64,000 nucleotides of DNA from Pyrrhosoma nymphula (lineage: Eukaryota > Arthropoda > Insecta > Odonata > Coenagrionidae): assembly GCA_963573305.1 (NCBI GenBank), contig OY754328.1, positions 45,003,822 through 45,067,821 of the forward strand. The letters are read 5' to 3'. Below are positions 1 through 11,645 of the stretch, piece after piece (within the stretch, counting starts at the first letter, position 1; the number at the start of each line of letters is the position of its first letter). Position numbers and translations under genes: made by a program. A model generated the notes under the pieces. The model did no database searches and was not told the DNA's origin. It worked only from the letters and a program-made list of their open reading frames with translations.

Positions 1-128
1 CCTTCAGATTTTTCCTATAATTGTTGTAAACAACGGCCAAAAATATGTTCATGATGATGAACACACATATGGTGATAAAAATAATAAAAAACACAGCTGA
101 TATTCTTTCTGAGTTATATGCTGGAATC
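1..128 (-). CDS. Two-pore channel exon: domain I S6, continues off the left edge
   Basis: Last exon of this gene visible here. The acceptor reads tttttag before GATTCC. The translation continues codon-perfectly from the pore exon at 215-316 as M-IPAYN, then a hydrophobic S6 helix ending IIMNIFLAVVYNNYRK. An S6 ending in MN-L/F-LAVVY, directly after NNPDVM-IPAY, is characteristic of two-pore channels (TPC1/TPC2, endolysosomal Ca/Na channels gated by NAADP-linked signals or PI(3,5)P2). No stop or donor occurs before base 1, so the exon and all of domain II lie outside the window. Confidence 0.88.
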
Positions 129-214
129 CTAAAAACAATAAAAGAAAACTATATGAAATTAATGGAAGAAAACACTTATTACACTCAGTTTCATACGGCA
201 CATTAACTACTTAC

Positions 215-316
215 ATAACATCTGGATTATTAGCTGCAGTGACTAGAACATACAGATCAAAAAAGCTGTCCACTAAATTCTGAAAATATACATTTCCATT
301 ACGATATAAAAGGTTC
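215..316 (-). CDS. Two-pore channel exon: domain I pore loop and selectivity filter
   Basis: 102-nt exon between acceptor cattccag and donor gtaagt. One nucleotide completes the arginine codon begun in exon 2302-2475. The peptide runs NLLYRNGNVYFQNLVDSF then DLYVLVTAANNPDVM. The filter string TAANNPD corresponds to the TPC filter (TTANNPD in many relatives; here A for T at one position). A second AG inside the exon (just before AATTTAG) could be mistaken for the acceptor, but only the upstream acceptor keeps phase with its neighbour and supplies the missing turret residues. Confidence 0.87.
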
Positions 317-2301
317 CTGGAATGAAAAGCAAATGTGTATGGTCAACAAGGAACAACCCCAAAGCTGCAAACTATGGAACCTACATAATTCTCCATTAAT
401 TTCGCATACCCATTAATTATAATACTAAGTGCTTTGATAATAAATAAGGAAATATCTTTCTTTTCACAGCCCACGAAAACCTACCTTCAACTTACACTCG
501 AGTCACTAAATAAGGCAACGACTTTTTCGGGTTCAACATTAATTTTTATTCAGTTTCCCACTTGTTTACAACTGCCATAAATCTCTTACGATTAGAATCT
601 TAAACTTCCAAGTTTTCACGATATGTTGCACTTTTGCCTATCTTTGCATTCTGGACGCCACATAGGTATATTTAATAGCTCCCAAAATGGAGAAAATGCA
701 GCACAAAAAAGAGTGATTTTGAGCAAGAAGCCATTTTTGTTTGATCCTAAAAGAAAAAGGGGAACTTCCTAAGATTATTCATTTGTTCCATTACTTGTTC
801 CAAGCACTCTCAAATCGGAGACTTTTCTCCTCCTTGCAGTTTTCTAGAGCCAAAAAAATGTTTTCTGTAGGATAAACATTTTGACTTCAAGTTCAATTTT
901 AACAATAAAGGAAACCAGCCGGCACAAGAGATATGTTCTTCGGAAGAAATCAGGGAGAGATGAGGGAGAAGTGCTCTCCTCCCAATTTTATCCCTAAATC
1001 CTCCCATCAGGTGACACAACATAAAGTCTTTCGGATGGAAATATATTGGTGAAAAAGCATATTATATTTTATTTTTATCACTTAAAAATTATGACAAAAG
1101 TTTCCAGGCAATTGTTTTGAATTGATGTGACCACTAACTACTAACTAACATACTAAATATATGCATCAATATAGCGACTTCCTCCGCACTTAGGGAGAAA
1201 TCATGGAGAGTTTCTTCATTATTACTTTTAGGGAGAGAATGTCCATTATTTTTCACGATCTCTCCCAAAGTCCCGATCAAGTTAACATTATCTCAGATGG
1301 AACTTAATTACACATAAAGTGGTATAAATAAATATATTTACCATCGAAAAATAAATAAATAAGTTTTCGTAATGTTGTTCGGGCAGTAGCATAATTATTA
1401 TATTATATATAATTATTATATTAATTATTATATTAATATTATACATAATATAATTATTAGATATCCTTATAGTTATTATCCCTATAAAAATATTTGTCAC
1501 GTGAAAGCCTTGTAAAAACTCTAGAAAGCACTTTTTATTTTATCGTGATACAACAAACAACAACTGATAAGCGGGTCTTCTGCACAGGGATCCTCCATTC
1601 GTCCCCGGTCTGCGAGCGTCAGCTCATCACCGAGGACTAGAAAGGGGTGCGGGAATAGGAAGGAGAAAGGATAGGTAAAAGGGTTACGGGAGTGGGCAGC
1701 TTCCGGCCTCAGAGTCATAATTAGACTAAGAGAACAAACACTCAGATACAACAAACACTTTTCTTGTAATAATTTTTTTTCAAAAAAACACTACGTTTTA
1801 GTGGCAGAAAGTTTAAAAAACCTAGGTAGTCTAGGTATATGGCCGGCAAAAAACCTCGTAAGATAAAGGTTAAAGAGTAGCATTCCTGAATGCATGCAAT
1901 GACAAACCAAATGTAAAGCACTTGGACAAGATTGCCTTCTTCTCACCAACACAACAATTGTATGAGTAAATTCAGACTCGAGGCATTGAAGCATGAGGAA
2001 TATGGCATCATTCAGGCAAAAAATCCATTCTGACATGCAAATTTCATAGGAAGAGATTATCACAGGGTTCATTGGTCTTGAGCCCTAAGGTCTGCAGGTG
2101 TTTCGGTTAGGATGGAGTGGAAAGGAATGAGGGATTGCTATAACGATTAAGTGAGCACTGCTGGGTGGGAGGGGTGGCAGCTCCTGCATTAGAGGGTTGG
2201 TCATCAATGAAAAAGATTCATAACATTCCTAATTGCTCAAAATCTCCCAGCTAAAGATACTCATATCATGTATTTCCTTTCATCACCTCCTTGGTACTTA
2301 C
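317..2301. other. TPC intron, no recognised feature
   Basis: AT-rich intron. It contains an extreme A/T run at about 1385-1460. Short open frames on both strands have no recognisable similarity and no flanking splice signals that extend the channel. Confidence 0.6.
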
Positions 2302-2475
2302 CTCCTCCCAAATAGTTTGAGAGCCATTAGAGAAAACAGGCCTATTGCAAGGAAAAGCAGAATGAGCACATTTACTATGTCTGGCATTGTTCTCCAAATA
2401 TTCCTCAAAGCCCTCCGAACTTGACGGAACTCAAGAAAGTTAACTAAAAGCAAAGGTCTCAATGGTCTAGACCAC
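2302..2475 (-). CDS. Two-pore channel exon: domain I S4 voltage-sensor-like helix and S5
   Basis: 174-nt exon with donor gtaagt and acceptor catgcag. It translates to WSRPLRPLLLVNF, a basic segment EFRQVRRALRNIWRT, then an S5 helix ending SLMALKLFGR. The RPLRPL...RQ-RRA-RN-R signature is shared by TPC domain I S4/S4-S5 linkers. It enters in phase 2 from exon 2682-2743 (Ile-Arg junction, AG+G) and exits in phase 2. With its neighbours it gives one continuous six-helix domain, which is the main argument for the family call. Confidence 0.9.
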
Positions 2476-2681
2476 CTGCATGAAAGAGAAAAATTACTAT
2501 TCAGGTTATTTCACATAAAAAAGCCAGAGTACAATTCAATTATGATTGATTCATTTGTGAATACATTAAAGAGACTAAGGCTAAATCAAATGGAAATCTA
2601 TCAAATGGAATAATAAAATCAAAAGTTAAAAAAATTCGAAAACAATAACTTTTAATAATAATGACAAGATGAGAATGTTAC

Positions 2682-2743
2682 CTGATAACAGTAACACCAC
2701 CACAATAAAATCCAAGGTAACAGATAATGTCCGTAAATATGAG
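2682..2743 (-). CDS. Two-pore channel exon: domain I S3 end and S3-S4 linker
   Basis: 62-nt microexon, acceptor cag before CTCATA and donor gtaaca. It encodes LIFTDIICYLGFYCGG then VTVI. It bridges S3 (KNIAVIVVLF in the exon at 13894-14022) to S4 with phases 0 and 2, both matching. It is too short to identify alone; support comes from splice sites and continuity. The intron upstream of it spans 11.1 kb (2744-13893). Confidence 0.82.
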
Positions 2744-3624
2744 CTGAAAACAAACAAATTCGCATTAAGCCTTCTATTACACAATTAAGAGCTCAAAGCA
2801 TGTATTTATCATGAGGGTTATAATGTATAACAGGGAAATATGGTGTCTCAGGAGGAATCTGTGAAACTTCTGGAGGGAGGCAATTTTGGGAACTTTTTTC
2901 CAATGAACATTGTGTGACGGTCGTGGCCTGTCCCCACTCCAGCTACCCTTCCCCACGAACCTTATCTCCAAACCTTACCTCCCTCCCCCTCCCCAAGGTT
3001 TCGGTGGCAGTAGTCCACTATTGTGAGTGTATGAACAAGTTAAGTGTGCCTGTGAAAGAGTGATTCGAGTAGAGTGAGTCCCATTACTGAGTCGTGTGTC
3101 CCCCCCCACCAGTTAATGCCCATCGGTGTTCCCCTCCCTCCTCCAAAACCGGCACAGCGGACTCTCATTTGGACGTTCCTTAATAGCACGTTTTCCTCAT
3201 TTGGACATTCATTTTCTCAGGTCCGCGACACAGAGCATGTAAATAACTATGGTTAGCACATTTTGGTTACCTCTTTAGAACGTTTGGAGGAGGACCAAGC
3301 CAAATTTGTCCTAAGGAAATAACAGCCCCGTAGGTTAATCAGACGATAGATAAATCTCAAGAGGTTTACTTCTCACATTAAAAAAGATCATTATGCCTCA
3401 ATATACTATTTGGATAGTCATAATATGGTTAAAAAAACATTTATGAAGAAAGAAAAAAGCAATCTCAAATAATAGAATCACCTATTCAACACTTGCAAGG
3501 TCCCCACTAGCAGCGTATTTTACTGTGATATTAGTTTGTTTTATCACTGTCGCGGCTGTCGCCGTTGTCGCCTATGGCATCAAAACTGCATGAGCAACAG
3601 CGCATGTGATCATAGTCTATGTCA
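2744..3624. other. 3' portion of the 11.1-kb TPC intron, no recognised element
   Basis: No gene or element recognised. There are C-rich runs near 2985 and 3101. A repeated TCATTTGGAC motif occurs at about 3168-3210. It may include the unrecognised 5' end of the Tigger copy that becomes readable near 3625. Confidence 0.4.
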
Positions 3625-4305
3625 TCATCAAGAACTACAGCCCGAATAACATTTTTAATGTTGATGAGACAGGCTTATTTTTAAATTTGCTTCCTGATAA
3701 AACAATGGCATTTTGAGGAGTTATGTGCCATGGAGGTAAAATGAGTAAGGAGATGCTAACTGTCCAATGTTGCAATGAAATTGGAATGGAAAAACTGATT
3801 CCGTAAGTGATCGGGAAATATAAACATCCCAGATGCTTCAAACATGTTGAAACATTACCTTGCACATATGATTGTAACTCTAATGCCTGCATGACCACCA
3901 CAATTTTCGAAAAGTTCCTGCGAGCACTGGATGCAAATATGGGTGGATAAAATCATAAAATTTTGTTGCTTAGTGATAACTGCGCAGCACATCCAAGACA
4001 CTGCATTTTTAAGAAATGTTAAAGAGGTGTTTTTTCCTCAAAATTGCACAAGTGTTCTTTAGCCCCTCGATCAAGGCATCATACAATGTATGAAGCATAA
4101 GTACAGGCAAATACTTGTCAATGAGAGGTTGGCCAGCCTTCTCGAGTTCGGAAGAAAAGTAAATATTCTGAAAGCGATGCATTTTGTGAAGCATGCCTGC
4201 GACTCCGTCGCAGCCAAGAGCTTAAGAAATAGCTTTCAGACCTCTGGATTTCATCGCAGCACAAACTAAGACGATTCCACGTTGCTAAGTGATGAGCAGG
4301 GTGTC
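3625..4305 (+). pseudogene. Tigger/pogo transposase relic, 5' part (split by a hAT insertion)
   Basis: Read on plus with several in-frame stops, this gives the DDE core of a Tigger-type (CENP-B/jerky-related) Tc1/mariner transposase. The first catalytic block is FNVDETGLF. Then come LPDKTMAF, CHGGKMSKEMLTV, a KHPRCFKHVE-like segment, and the second block KILLLSDNCAAHP followed by SLAPRSR-like remains of the proline loop. The copy is clearly dead. It stops abruptly where a CAGGGTGTCC end begins at 4306, and its reading resumes at 10327. It lies in the sense opposite to the TPC gene, inside its large intron. Confidence 0.82.
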
Positions 4306-5853
4306 CACTGTGAAGCCATTTAGAAATTCCCTGAGTTTTCCAGGTTTTCCAGGGGGATTGTTTCGTTTTCCAGGGTGCTCTCCAGTCCTAAACATATGCA
4401 TTTTTGGCTAAATATTGCTCATGGGGCAGTAATTATTAACTACAGGAACCAGGAATAGTTGGTTGAGTCATTGTGATGCCGTGAGTAACATCTTGAGATA
4501 CTGCTATTTGCCATAAGTAATACTGATAATAACTTCTCTACACACACTTGTTACCCCAACAACATGTAGATTAATAAACCATCTACATATTCTATAAATA
4601 TTCTTGCTCGCATATTCACACAGAAGGATGAGGAAAAACCCAGTACAGGCAATATCACATTATCCTGCTCTAAACAAATACTACCATTGGGTAACACTCT
4701 TTACTGCCTAAGATCTCTACTCCAAATGTTCTCAACATAACAGTCAATTGCACACCAGGAAATACCCCAGATAGAAACTGCAGTGGCTGAAGACTGAAGT
4801 TCAGTACACTTATAGTTCCGCCATCCAGTTTCCAAATATGAGCAGTATGTGACTAACAATAAGTGAAGAATATCAAGTAAGCAACAATTCTTATCAAAAA
4901 TTTTAATTTACAAATTCTTGTAATGGCAAGTTATTGGAAGTGGCGCTTCCATAAAGAAATATAGATTTCCAGGAAAATATGAACAAAAATCTGATAAAAT
5001 AGCTGTTATATTTTCCTGAAATAACACATCTGAAAAAAAATTTAACAGTCTGAAAAATACCCACAAGGGCAAGAGAATTATTTCTAGATATCTGCATTGT
5101 CAAGTAGCAAAATCAAATTTCCTCTAAATAAAGAGGTCACACACATAAAGATCATTGCTAGAATTAAGAAAAAAATTAAACTACATATTTTGAGAATACA
5201 ATGCCCTAATTTTCATGCAATACATGAAACAATTCCTCAAGCTCGGCAATCTCTTTCCCTGTATTTTCTCTGATTTTGATTTTTTTTGTAGTTCCCTGAT
5301 CTTTGCATCAGCTTCAATCGTCCTCTTAATTACCTCACTCTTACCCTGCTCTGAAGCCTTTTTTTGCTGCCATTGATTCCTTGTATCTAGTTCTGGCATT
5401 CCGAAAAGAATGTATCATTGACTGTGATCAAGACTTCCTTGATCCCTCCTACATTAATCACGGCATCGTGTACCACACGCACAGCCACCATTGACTTCTC
5501 CTTCAAATTATCCACTGGGCATGCAGAATTTACAGAGAATCCTCAAGACTAGCAATACCATGAAATAGGATGCATAAAAGTTTCACAAAGATCTTGAAAT
5601 TCTCAAATCCTGGTCGACCTCCTATCATCTCCATCCAAAAATGATTAAGACGACAGCTTTGTCGTTTTCTTTAAGGCCACTCTTTACAGCATCTACGTTG
5701 ATCAGCTGCCTAAATTCTTTGTCAACAGCATCAGCAACATGTCATATATTTGAATCAGTAAGATGTGTGAGTGCAGATGCCATACGCTTTCTTGCAATGG
5801 ACTCATTCAAGGCAATTTATGGACTGAGAGACAAAATGCTTTTAGTAAATGAG

Positions 5854-6413
5854 TAGGCTTTCGGAAATTTAATATATTGACTCTCTCATGTGTATTTATC
5901 TTGGAATCTGTTATATTTGCGAAATCCCATCCCGAGCTCTTTACTCTAAATAATCAGGAACATAATCACTACACACGTCAACATAACTCTATCCACTATA
6001 GAAGAAATAAACTTTGTCTCATAGACCACAGTCCACATCACACCATAATGTCTATGTGTAATAAATTGCCAGCTGATTTAAAGAAACTTAATAATATAAA
6101 TATCTTTAAACTTAAGGTAAAAAAATATTTGTTACAACACTCCTTCTATTCCATAGATGAACACCTATTGTAAGGGATACATTTTCTTCAAGTAATGTAC
6201 CCAACTAAATTATTGTCACAGCTATGGTAATCAAACCATGTTTTTTGCAGTTCTATGTTTTTTATTATGTTCTTGTGACTACTTCTGTAATTGTATGACA
6301 TGATGTTTTATATTGACTTGTAAATTCTGTATTGATATAATTGTTTGACTTGCCTTATGTTTGTATACAAACCAACGGGGCCAATAAACATTCCTTCATT
6401 CATTCATTAGGCT
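5854..6413 (+). mobile_element. 5'-truncated CR1/Jockey-like LINE 3' end, with (CATT)n tail and TAGGCT duplication
   Basis: Plus-strand open frame (5877-6173) resembling the extreme C-terminus of CR1/Jockey-type LINEs: HNHYTRQHN, then MSMCNKLPADLKKL and FKLKVKKYLLQHSFYS. A 3' UTR follows, ending in aataaa and a CATTCATTCATT tail. The six bases TAGGCT occur at 5854-5859 and 6408-6413. Removing 5860-6407 restores the hAT transposase reading (SSPLAYSFTK), so the duplication is credible. Confidence 0.75.
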
Positions 6414-6529
6414 AGGGGAGCTATGTAAAAAAAATTTTTGAGCGAAGGCTCTCATAAAGTGAAGACAATCACTGCAGAATATTAATAAGTCTTTGTCCGA
6501 TGGCTTAACTGAGCATTTTCTGAGAGCAG

Positions 6530-7095
6530 ATTTCGTATAGAGATGGGAAAATTACCGTAATTTTCATCTGAGGTAAATTACAGGTAATTTTAGAAAATTA
6601 CCTGTAATTTTCCAGTATTTTTTAGTTTTAAGCTTTTAACAGCAAATGTATGGTTAAATAAGAAAGCCAATAGCAAAAGGAAGGGAATAACGATGTTTAA
6701 ACCATGCCTAATGCAACATTAATCTATTAGAAATTTTTAAAATTGTAAAAAGAACTACGGTAGCAACACGCAATCTGGCTTTCTTTTGTTAAAGTATGAG
6801 AAATTTTCAAGAAGAATATTCTAACACATTACTCTTATAATGTTATAATTTAAGTAAAATATTCCAAAAATGAGTGGTACATGCCTCAATTTACTATTAA
6901 ACACGTAGGAAATGTGAACTTGGCTTAAAAGAACATGTTGGGACTTTGTCTGTATGAAAAATTATCTCAAACATTGGTGAATGATCTGCAAATTTATGGT
7001 AATTTTCAAGGGATGAGGTAAATTAAAAAAAATACCACGGTAATTTACGAAAATTACCGAAGTAATTTTCAGAGTGGCCCATCTCTAATTTCGTA
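6530..7095. mobile_element. Non-autonomous hAT (MITE), 550 bp, perfect 8-bp target duplication
   Basis: Element 6538-7087 has inverted ends TAGAGATGGG / CCCATCTCTA and is flanked by ATTTCGTA at 6530-6537 and 7088-7095, a perfect 8-bp hAT duplication. Both ends are rich in AAAATTACC-type subterminal repeats (ATTACCTGTAATTTT and similar). There is no coding capacity. It interrupts transposase codons (LGYATK), and the frame is restored after removal. Confidence 0.92.
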
Positions 7096-9735
7096 GCATA
7101 ACCCAAATTAATATCCCCTGCCATGAGCAGATTTGATTTATCTTCAAGGTCTATTTTATAAATAGACCTGTCATTGAAAGCTTCTTCAGTTACAAAATGA
7201 GTCATGACAGTTTTCACTAATGTATGGAGAGATGAATACAAAAATGGTGCAAGGGGTTTGTTTGATTGAAATTCAGTGAGGAATGGTTCAATTAGATTTG
7301 CCATTGACTCAAAAAATGTGAGCTTGGCAGGTAAAAGTTTGTCCTTCAGGGGCTCCTTCACAATTTGGTAACTGCCACAGTCAGGGATTGTAATAGCAAT
7401 CTTGGGTTTAGGTTTAATTTCCTTTTGCTCCTTCCTAACTCTTTCTACTTCATCCACATACTTCTTTATGTCTGGTGAAACATCCAGAGCTCTTGTGGTG
7501 ACCTTCCTATTTTCCACCCAACTTATAGCACAAACTTGGTGCGGGAATAGACATGATCCAGTTATATTGATAAAGTCAGCTCTCCGAGAAGGTACATTTT
7601 TGAAAAGGTTATACAAATCCCTCAGAAATTCAATCAAGTTCCAGCCAGATGCCTTACACCAAGTCTTGAAGGCTACATGCACTGTATGTAACCCACAAGA
7701 GCCAAAATCAATTAGAACTGGATCACAATCTTTTTTCAGCTTATCTTTTAAATTAAATAAAAATCTCTTATTAACATTTAGGACCATCCATTGAAACATG
7801 AACTATTTATTTCAAGTAAATTCCAGCAAGACCTTCTTCAAAAGCATTTAAAATGTTCTTGGCAGCCGTTTTCCCTAGAAAATATGTTGTCAGGTATTTA
7901 ATAGCGACCTCATTCTTTTTGGTATCCCAAAACCAAACAACAATATCCATTTGCTCATTCTGGCTAATTTTGTTTAAGCTTTCATCAAATCCAACAGCAA
8001 ACATATCACAATTTATAATTGTTTCTTTTAGTTCCCTGGAAAAATGAGGGGCAAGACCATATAATATACTGTAACTAAGTTAAGTTTTCTGCAGCTGCAC
8101 TTTTGAAGCGATGGCACTGTCTGGGAAAATAATAGGGAAAAGGTCAACAAGGCTGCCTATATCACGCAATGAGTGATATCGGACCACTGCACTCAAACAT
8201 AGCATTATCTCGGCCTTTGTCACTTCATCCCACGCTATATACGCATTCATTGTTGCTCTGCATGCATCAAAACTATGCTGTTGATGTATGGTTCCCTGAT
8301 CTACTACTGCTGTGCCTGGTGTTTGTGCTTGTGTAGACGAAGTAGAAGCTGTTGACATTCCTGTGGGCACAGTGATGGTTGTAGACAAGGCCTGGGACGA
8401 TGATGGTGTTCCCAGTTGAATGTTTGACACCAAGTAAGGCTGCAATGGGCACAGTTTCCTTCTGATATGCCTCTTTCTCCCAGTGCTTCTTCCCTCTGGT
8501 ATGACTGACAAGGGCTTGCTTACCCATATTGCTTAGGGCAAAGGTCGTTTTGCATAGCGCACACTTCACTGATTGCTTGTCAGTGGGGTGTTCTCGCACC
8601 CACCATAAATCCTTATCTTCAGCCCAGCGAGGGTTAATCCCAGATTTCCAGTGAGCACTAAATTGAAAAAAAAAGTGATCCATCACCAGCTAAATACAAC
8701 GTAGAGAAAATATTGAGATATAAAAGACGTAAAAAGCACTGCGCAAAACGATCTCACCACACCCTGCAGGATGAGGCAACAGATTATAGATTATAGTTTA
8801 AAAAATACATTTTAATTTTGAGACATACAGAAAAGTCTTACATTGTCATCACAGCAATCACCACAGCCGATCTACGCTCATTTACGGTATTGAGAGGGAA
8901 TACCACTCGAGAAAAGAGGCCTAAAAAAAGCATCATTAAGTACTTAAATATATTCTACGAGCATGTCGTCTAACACCCAACACAGGGCCAGCTACAGGAC
9001 TATACCAGGATACACTCAAGTAAAATGCAGCAAGTTGGCATTTCCCCTTGCAACTGACGCGGGGTGAGTAAAAGGGGCCTGTTACGACCGGCAACTCAGC
9101 ACCCTCCCGCTTAAGTTTACGTCCATGATGTGCGGGTGTGCCGGGAGTCAAGCCGCCAGAGACAATAATTACATTGTAGCATTTGTAACTTAGCGCACCG
9201 AACATCAGCATACATACAATGTAAAATTGACATGCAAAGCCAAATTATGACCAGAATATTCCCTAGGGTCAACGGGAACGTGACTGACTCCAGCAAATCA
9301 CATTGTAATCAGTTATTCTCTACTTTCTGTTCTTCTTGGCCCTCCAGGAATTTGATACAGGAGGCTTCAATGTTGACTGATCTCAAACCCTTCCCTTATA
9401 TCGACCATGTTGCCAGATGAAAAAGCACGGCCACGGCAAGGCACCTACAGAGGCAATTTGAACAATGTGCCGTAGGCGCGGCAGCCGTGGTGCGGTGGCG
9501 AAGCACTGATACGACGGATGGAAAGTGGAACGACCATAAAAACCCCCGAGAACTGTTCCCGTACGCAGATTCCTATAAGGCCGGCGGTGAACAAGCGGTG
9601 TCGGCAAAAATTCTAGCAAGTTGGAATTTGAGAGGCGACGGGTGCACCACCAACACATCTGCTTTGTGGGCGTCCCAAGAATTCAACACGATGGTTTAGT
9701 TTTAGCCGGACGCCACTTGCACGCAACCAGCCTAA

Positions 9736-9916
9736 TACCTGGTCTACACTAGACGTAAGCCATAAGACGTGTGTTGAAGGAAAGATGGTAAAGTCCCATC
9801 CTAACGGCTAACGTCTAGCCAATCAGAGGGCATCTTGACTGGTCTCCCATTGGAGAGAGGCTGTCGTAAGAAATACGTCTTACGGTATATGTCTTATGTC
9901 CATTGTAGACCAGGCA
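9736..9916. mobile_element. 181-bp PIF/Harbinger-like MITE with TAA target duplication
   Basis: Left end TACCTGGTCTACACTAGAC and right end, read in reverse, TGCCTGGTCTACAATGGAC: about 24-bp imperfect inverted repeats. They are flanked by TAA at 9733-9735 and 9917-9919, the TWA duplication typical of PIF/Harbinger. Internal CGTCTTACG/CATAAGACGT motifs repeat toward the ends. It is non-coding. Confidence 0.8.
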
Positions 9917-9977
9917 TAAGAGCCTTCAGATTTCTTCAGTGAACGCCTTGCCTTCTGCCACCATCACTGTAGGGACT

Positions 9978-10165
9978 GCAACCCCGGTGGCTACGGGGTA
10001 AAGTCCTCGCCTGTTAAACTGCGGGTTCGAGTCCCACCTGAGTGGATTTTTCACCACTCAGGACATGGGTGTTTGTGTTCGTCCATTGTTACAAGTTAAT
10101 ACACCTGATGTAAAAGGTTGTTCGTGCCTTTTTCGGGGATGTGGAAATAAATAAATAAATAAACT
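9978..10165 (+). mobile_element. tRNA-derived SINE
   Basis: The head resembles a tRNA gene with an A-box-like GGTGGCTACGGGGTAAAG and a B box GGGTTCGAGTCCC, spaced as in pol III promoters. A ~95-bp body (TTTTTCACCACTCAGGACAT region) and an (AATA)n tail at 10145-10165 follow. The cloverleaf 3' half is not followed by a CCA-acceptor stem, so it is a SINE and not a functional tRNA. Confidence 0.82.
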
Positions 10166-10326
10166 ACTTAACTCTACGCATTAGACAGCTTTAAATAATG
10201 GGAAGGAAACGTTATCTACAAATTTGCGACAAAAACCGATTTTTCCAGAACACTCCCCTAATTCTCTGAGTTTTCAAGAAAACAATTCCCTGAGAATTCC
10301 AGGTTTTCCAGGTTAGCGGACACCCT

Positions 10327-10480
10327 GAATGAGGCAGCACATGAGCACACCCTTGAGGGCTGGGATCAACTGTTCGGAGAAGGGGAAGGTATGACTGATA
10401 TGACCTTCGACGAATGCGTCACCTGTGACGCCGATATCGAAGTCTTCAGGTTGGTTGTTGGAACTTGTGACTACTAAAAA
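10327..10480 (+). pseudogene. Tigger/pogo transposase relic, 3' part
   Basis: Open reading resumes immediately after the hAT right end: NEAAHEHTLEGWDQLF then MTFDE-VTCDADIEV. This fits the C-terminal acidic tail of Tigger transposases (consensus form TFEEYVNVDxD). It continues the 3625-4305 reading, so the hAT inserted within the Tigger gene. Confidence 0.68.
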
Positions 10481-11645
10481 TGAAGCTTTATGGAGATAAT
10501 TACGTAACAAATGAATAACTATTCCAAAAATAATATTTTATCTTCCTAAATGTAATTGAAAAAGTTAATGAATCTCATTATCGCGTATTTTTATCAGCAG
10601 ATTGATGTCAATAGATGACGTCTATGAACAGAAAGGAAGAAGAAGACGCCAGGGTCATTCCATATCAAGTGGTCTAAGGATCCCCGCTCGACCATCTATG
10701 ATTTTAATGAAATTTTGTGTGGATAGTTCTACATACCTTTAATGCAAATTTGTTAATTTTTAGGTTCGTTAGTGAAATACTTTTGGAGATATAGCCACTT
10801 GTGTGACCCCATGTCACGACCACCTACTACATGAATGTGAAATTTTTGCAACTTTGAGACATGATATCTCTGTAGCGGTTTTGCCTAAACAAATGATACG
10901 TACCTATCATTGTACAAATTTTAGTCCTCTGTTAAATGAAAATGATTATAGCTTTTTCTCAAAGCGTACAGAGTAGAAAAATGCAGCAAAGTCGGCCTCA
11001 GAAATTAGTTCTCCTAAGAAATTTCAAACTTTAGCGTGCTCTGTCTCTTTCAAGAATTGTTCAATGGATATCAAAAACCTTTTACAATATTTCCATGTTA
11101 GTGAGTTTTTGATAGCGTAGTTTCAAACACCCGGCTTTTTTTGTTAGTATACAAATCACGTTTAAAGTTCACGACTATTGTAAAAAGGTCAAAAGTAGTG
11201 TTTTCAACCCGTTTTGGCAAAAAACTACCTTCTACAAATGCCGTTGAACCTATCTCATCAGATAGAGCATATTTTTAACTTATTACTTTTCATGGAAAAG
11301 AGATTTTCATGAGTGTTGATGTTTGTTGGCCTCGGTCAGTGAATGATAGTAGACGATGGAGAAATTCAGATGCTTGAGTGACCTCGAGGCAATTTATAGA
11401 CACTGTACGACTGGGAGATGATGGCTATGGATTTCAACCTTGGGCGATGAGCCCTAATCGTAATTCAGTAGGAACACACCTGATACCGTTCAACTGACTT
11501 TCCAAGGACAGAATAATAATCAAGTTATTTTGTGGACAGCTAAAGAGATTTCTCACATTCTGCGAGGAGGGGGTGCTGAGTACCTCCACAAAAGGTACCT
11601 GCCAATATTAAAGTTGGTTCTTTTGTGCTGCACAGTGGGGTCAAA
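10481..11645. other. TPC intron stretch, unassigned repeat-like sequence
   Basis: No gene found. The block starting at about 10652 (CAGGGTCATTCCATATCAAG) has the look of a transposon terminus, but I found no matching inverted end in the window. Confidence 0.35.

Larger units (their letters stand above)
5181..8690 (-). pseudogene. hAT transposase relic with BED-type zinc finger, interrupted by two insertions
   Basis: Transposase of the surrounding hAT element. At the N-terminus (8686-8490) a zinc finger shows CALC...SHTRGKKH, followed by a Ser/Thr/Gln-rich linker (to about 8300). The catalytic fold follows with MFAVGFDESLNK at 8004 and continues in the next frame through 7799-7023. After the MITE at 6538-7087 it resumes (LLIFCSDCLHFMRAF), then after a LINE insertion resumes as AYSFTKSILSLSP. 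The dimerisation-type tail (VDNLKEKSMVAVRVVHDA) lies near 5410-5520 and a basic coiled tail at 5181-5399. Frameshifts and stops mark it as dead. The catalytic residues were not fully traced. Confidence 0.75.
4306..10326 (-). mobile_element. ~6.0-kb hAT element inserted in the Tigger relic
   Basis: The left end reads CAGGGTGTCCACT and the right end, read on minus, CAGGGTGTCCGCT: terminal inverted repeats of at least 10 bp of the hAT type. Both ends carry CCAGGTTTTCCAGG-like subterminal repeats. Tigger transposase sequence abuts both sides, which fixes the boundaries. An 8-bp target duplication is not intact (gtgatgag versus aatgaggc), so the copy is old. It holds a minus-strand transposase (about 5181-8690) and four younger insertions: a LINE, a hAT MITE, a Harbinger-like MITE and a SINE. 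Confidence 0.75.

Noticed and set aside
215..279. Shorter 65-nt pore exon using the internal AG at 280-281
   Set aside because: It would break phase with the S5 exon and delete the turret; the acceptor at 317 gives a continuous peptide.
9978..10045. Functional tRNA gene
   Set aside because: A/B boxes are present but no closed acceptor stem; a SINE body and (AATA)n tail follow.
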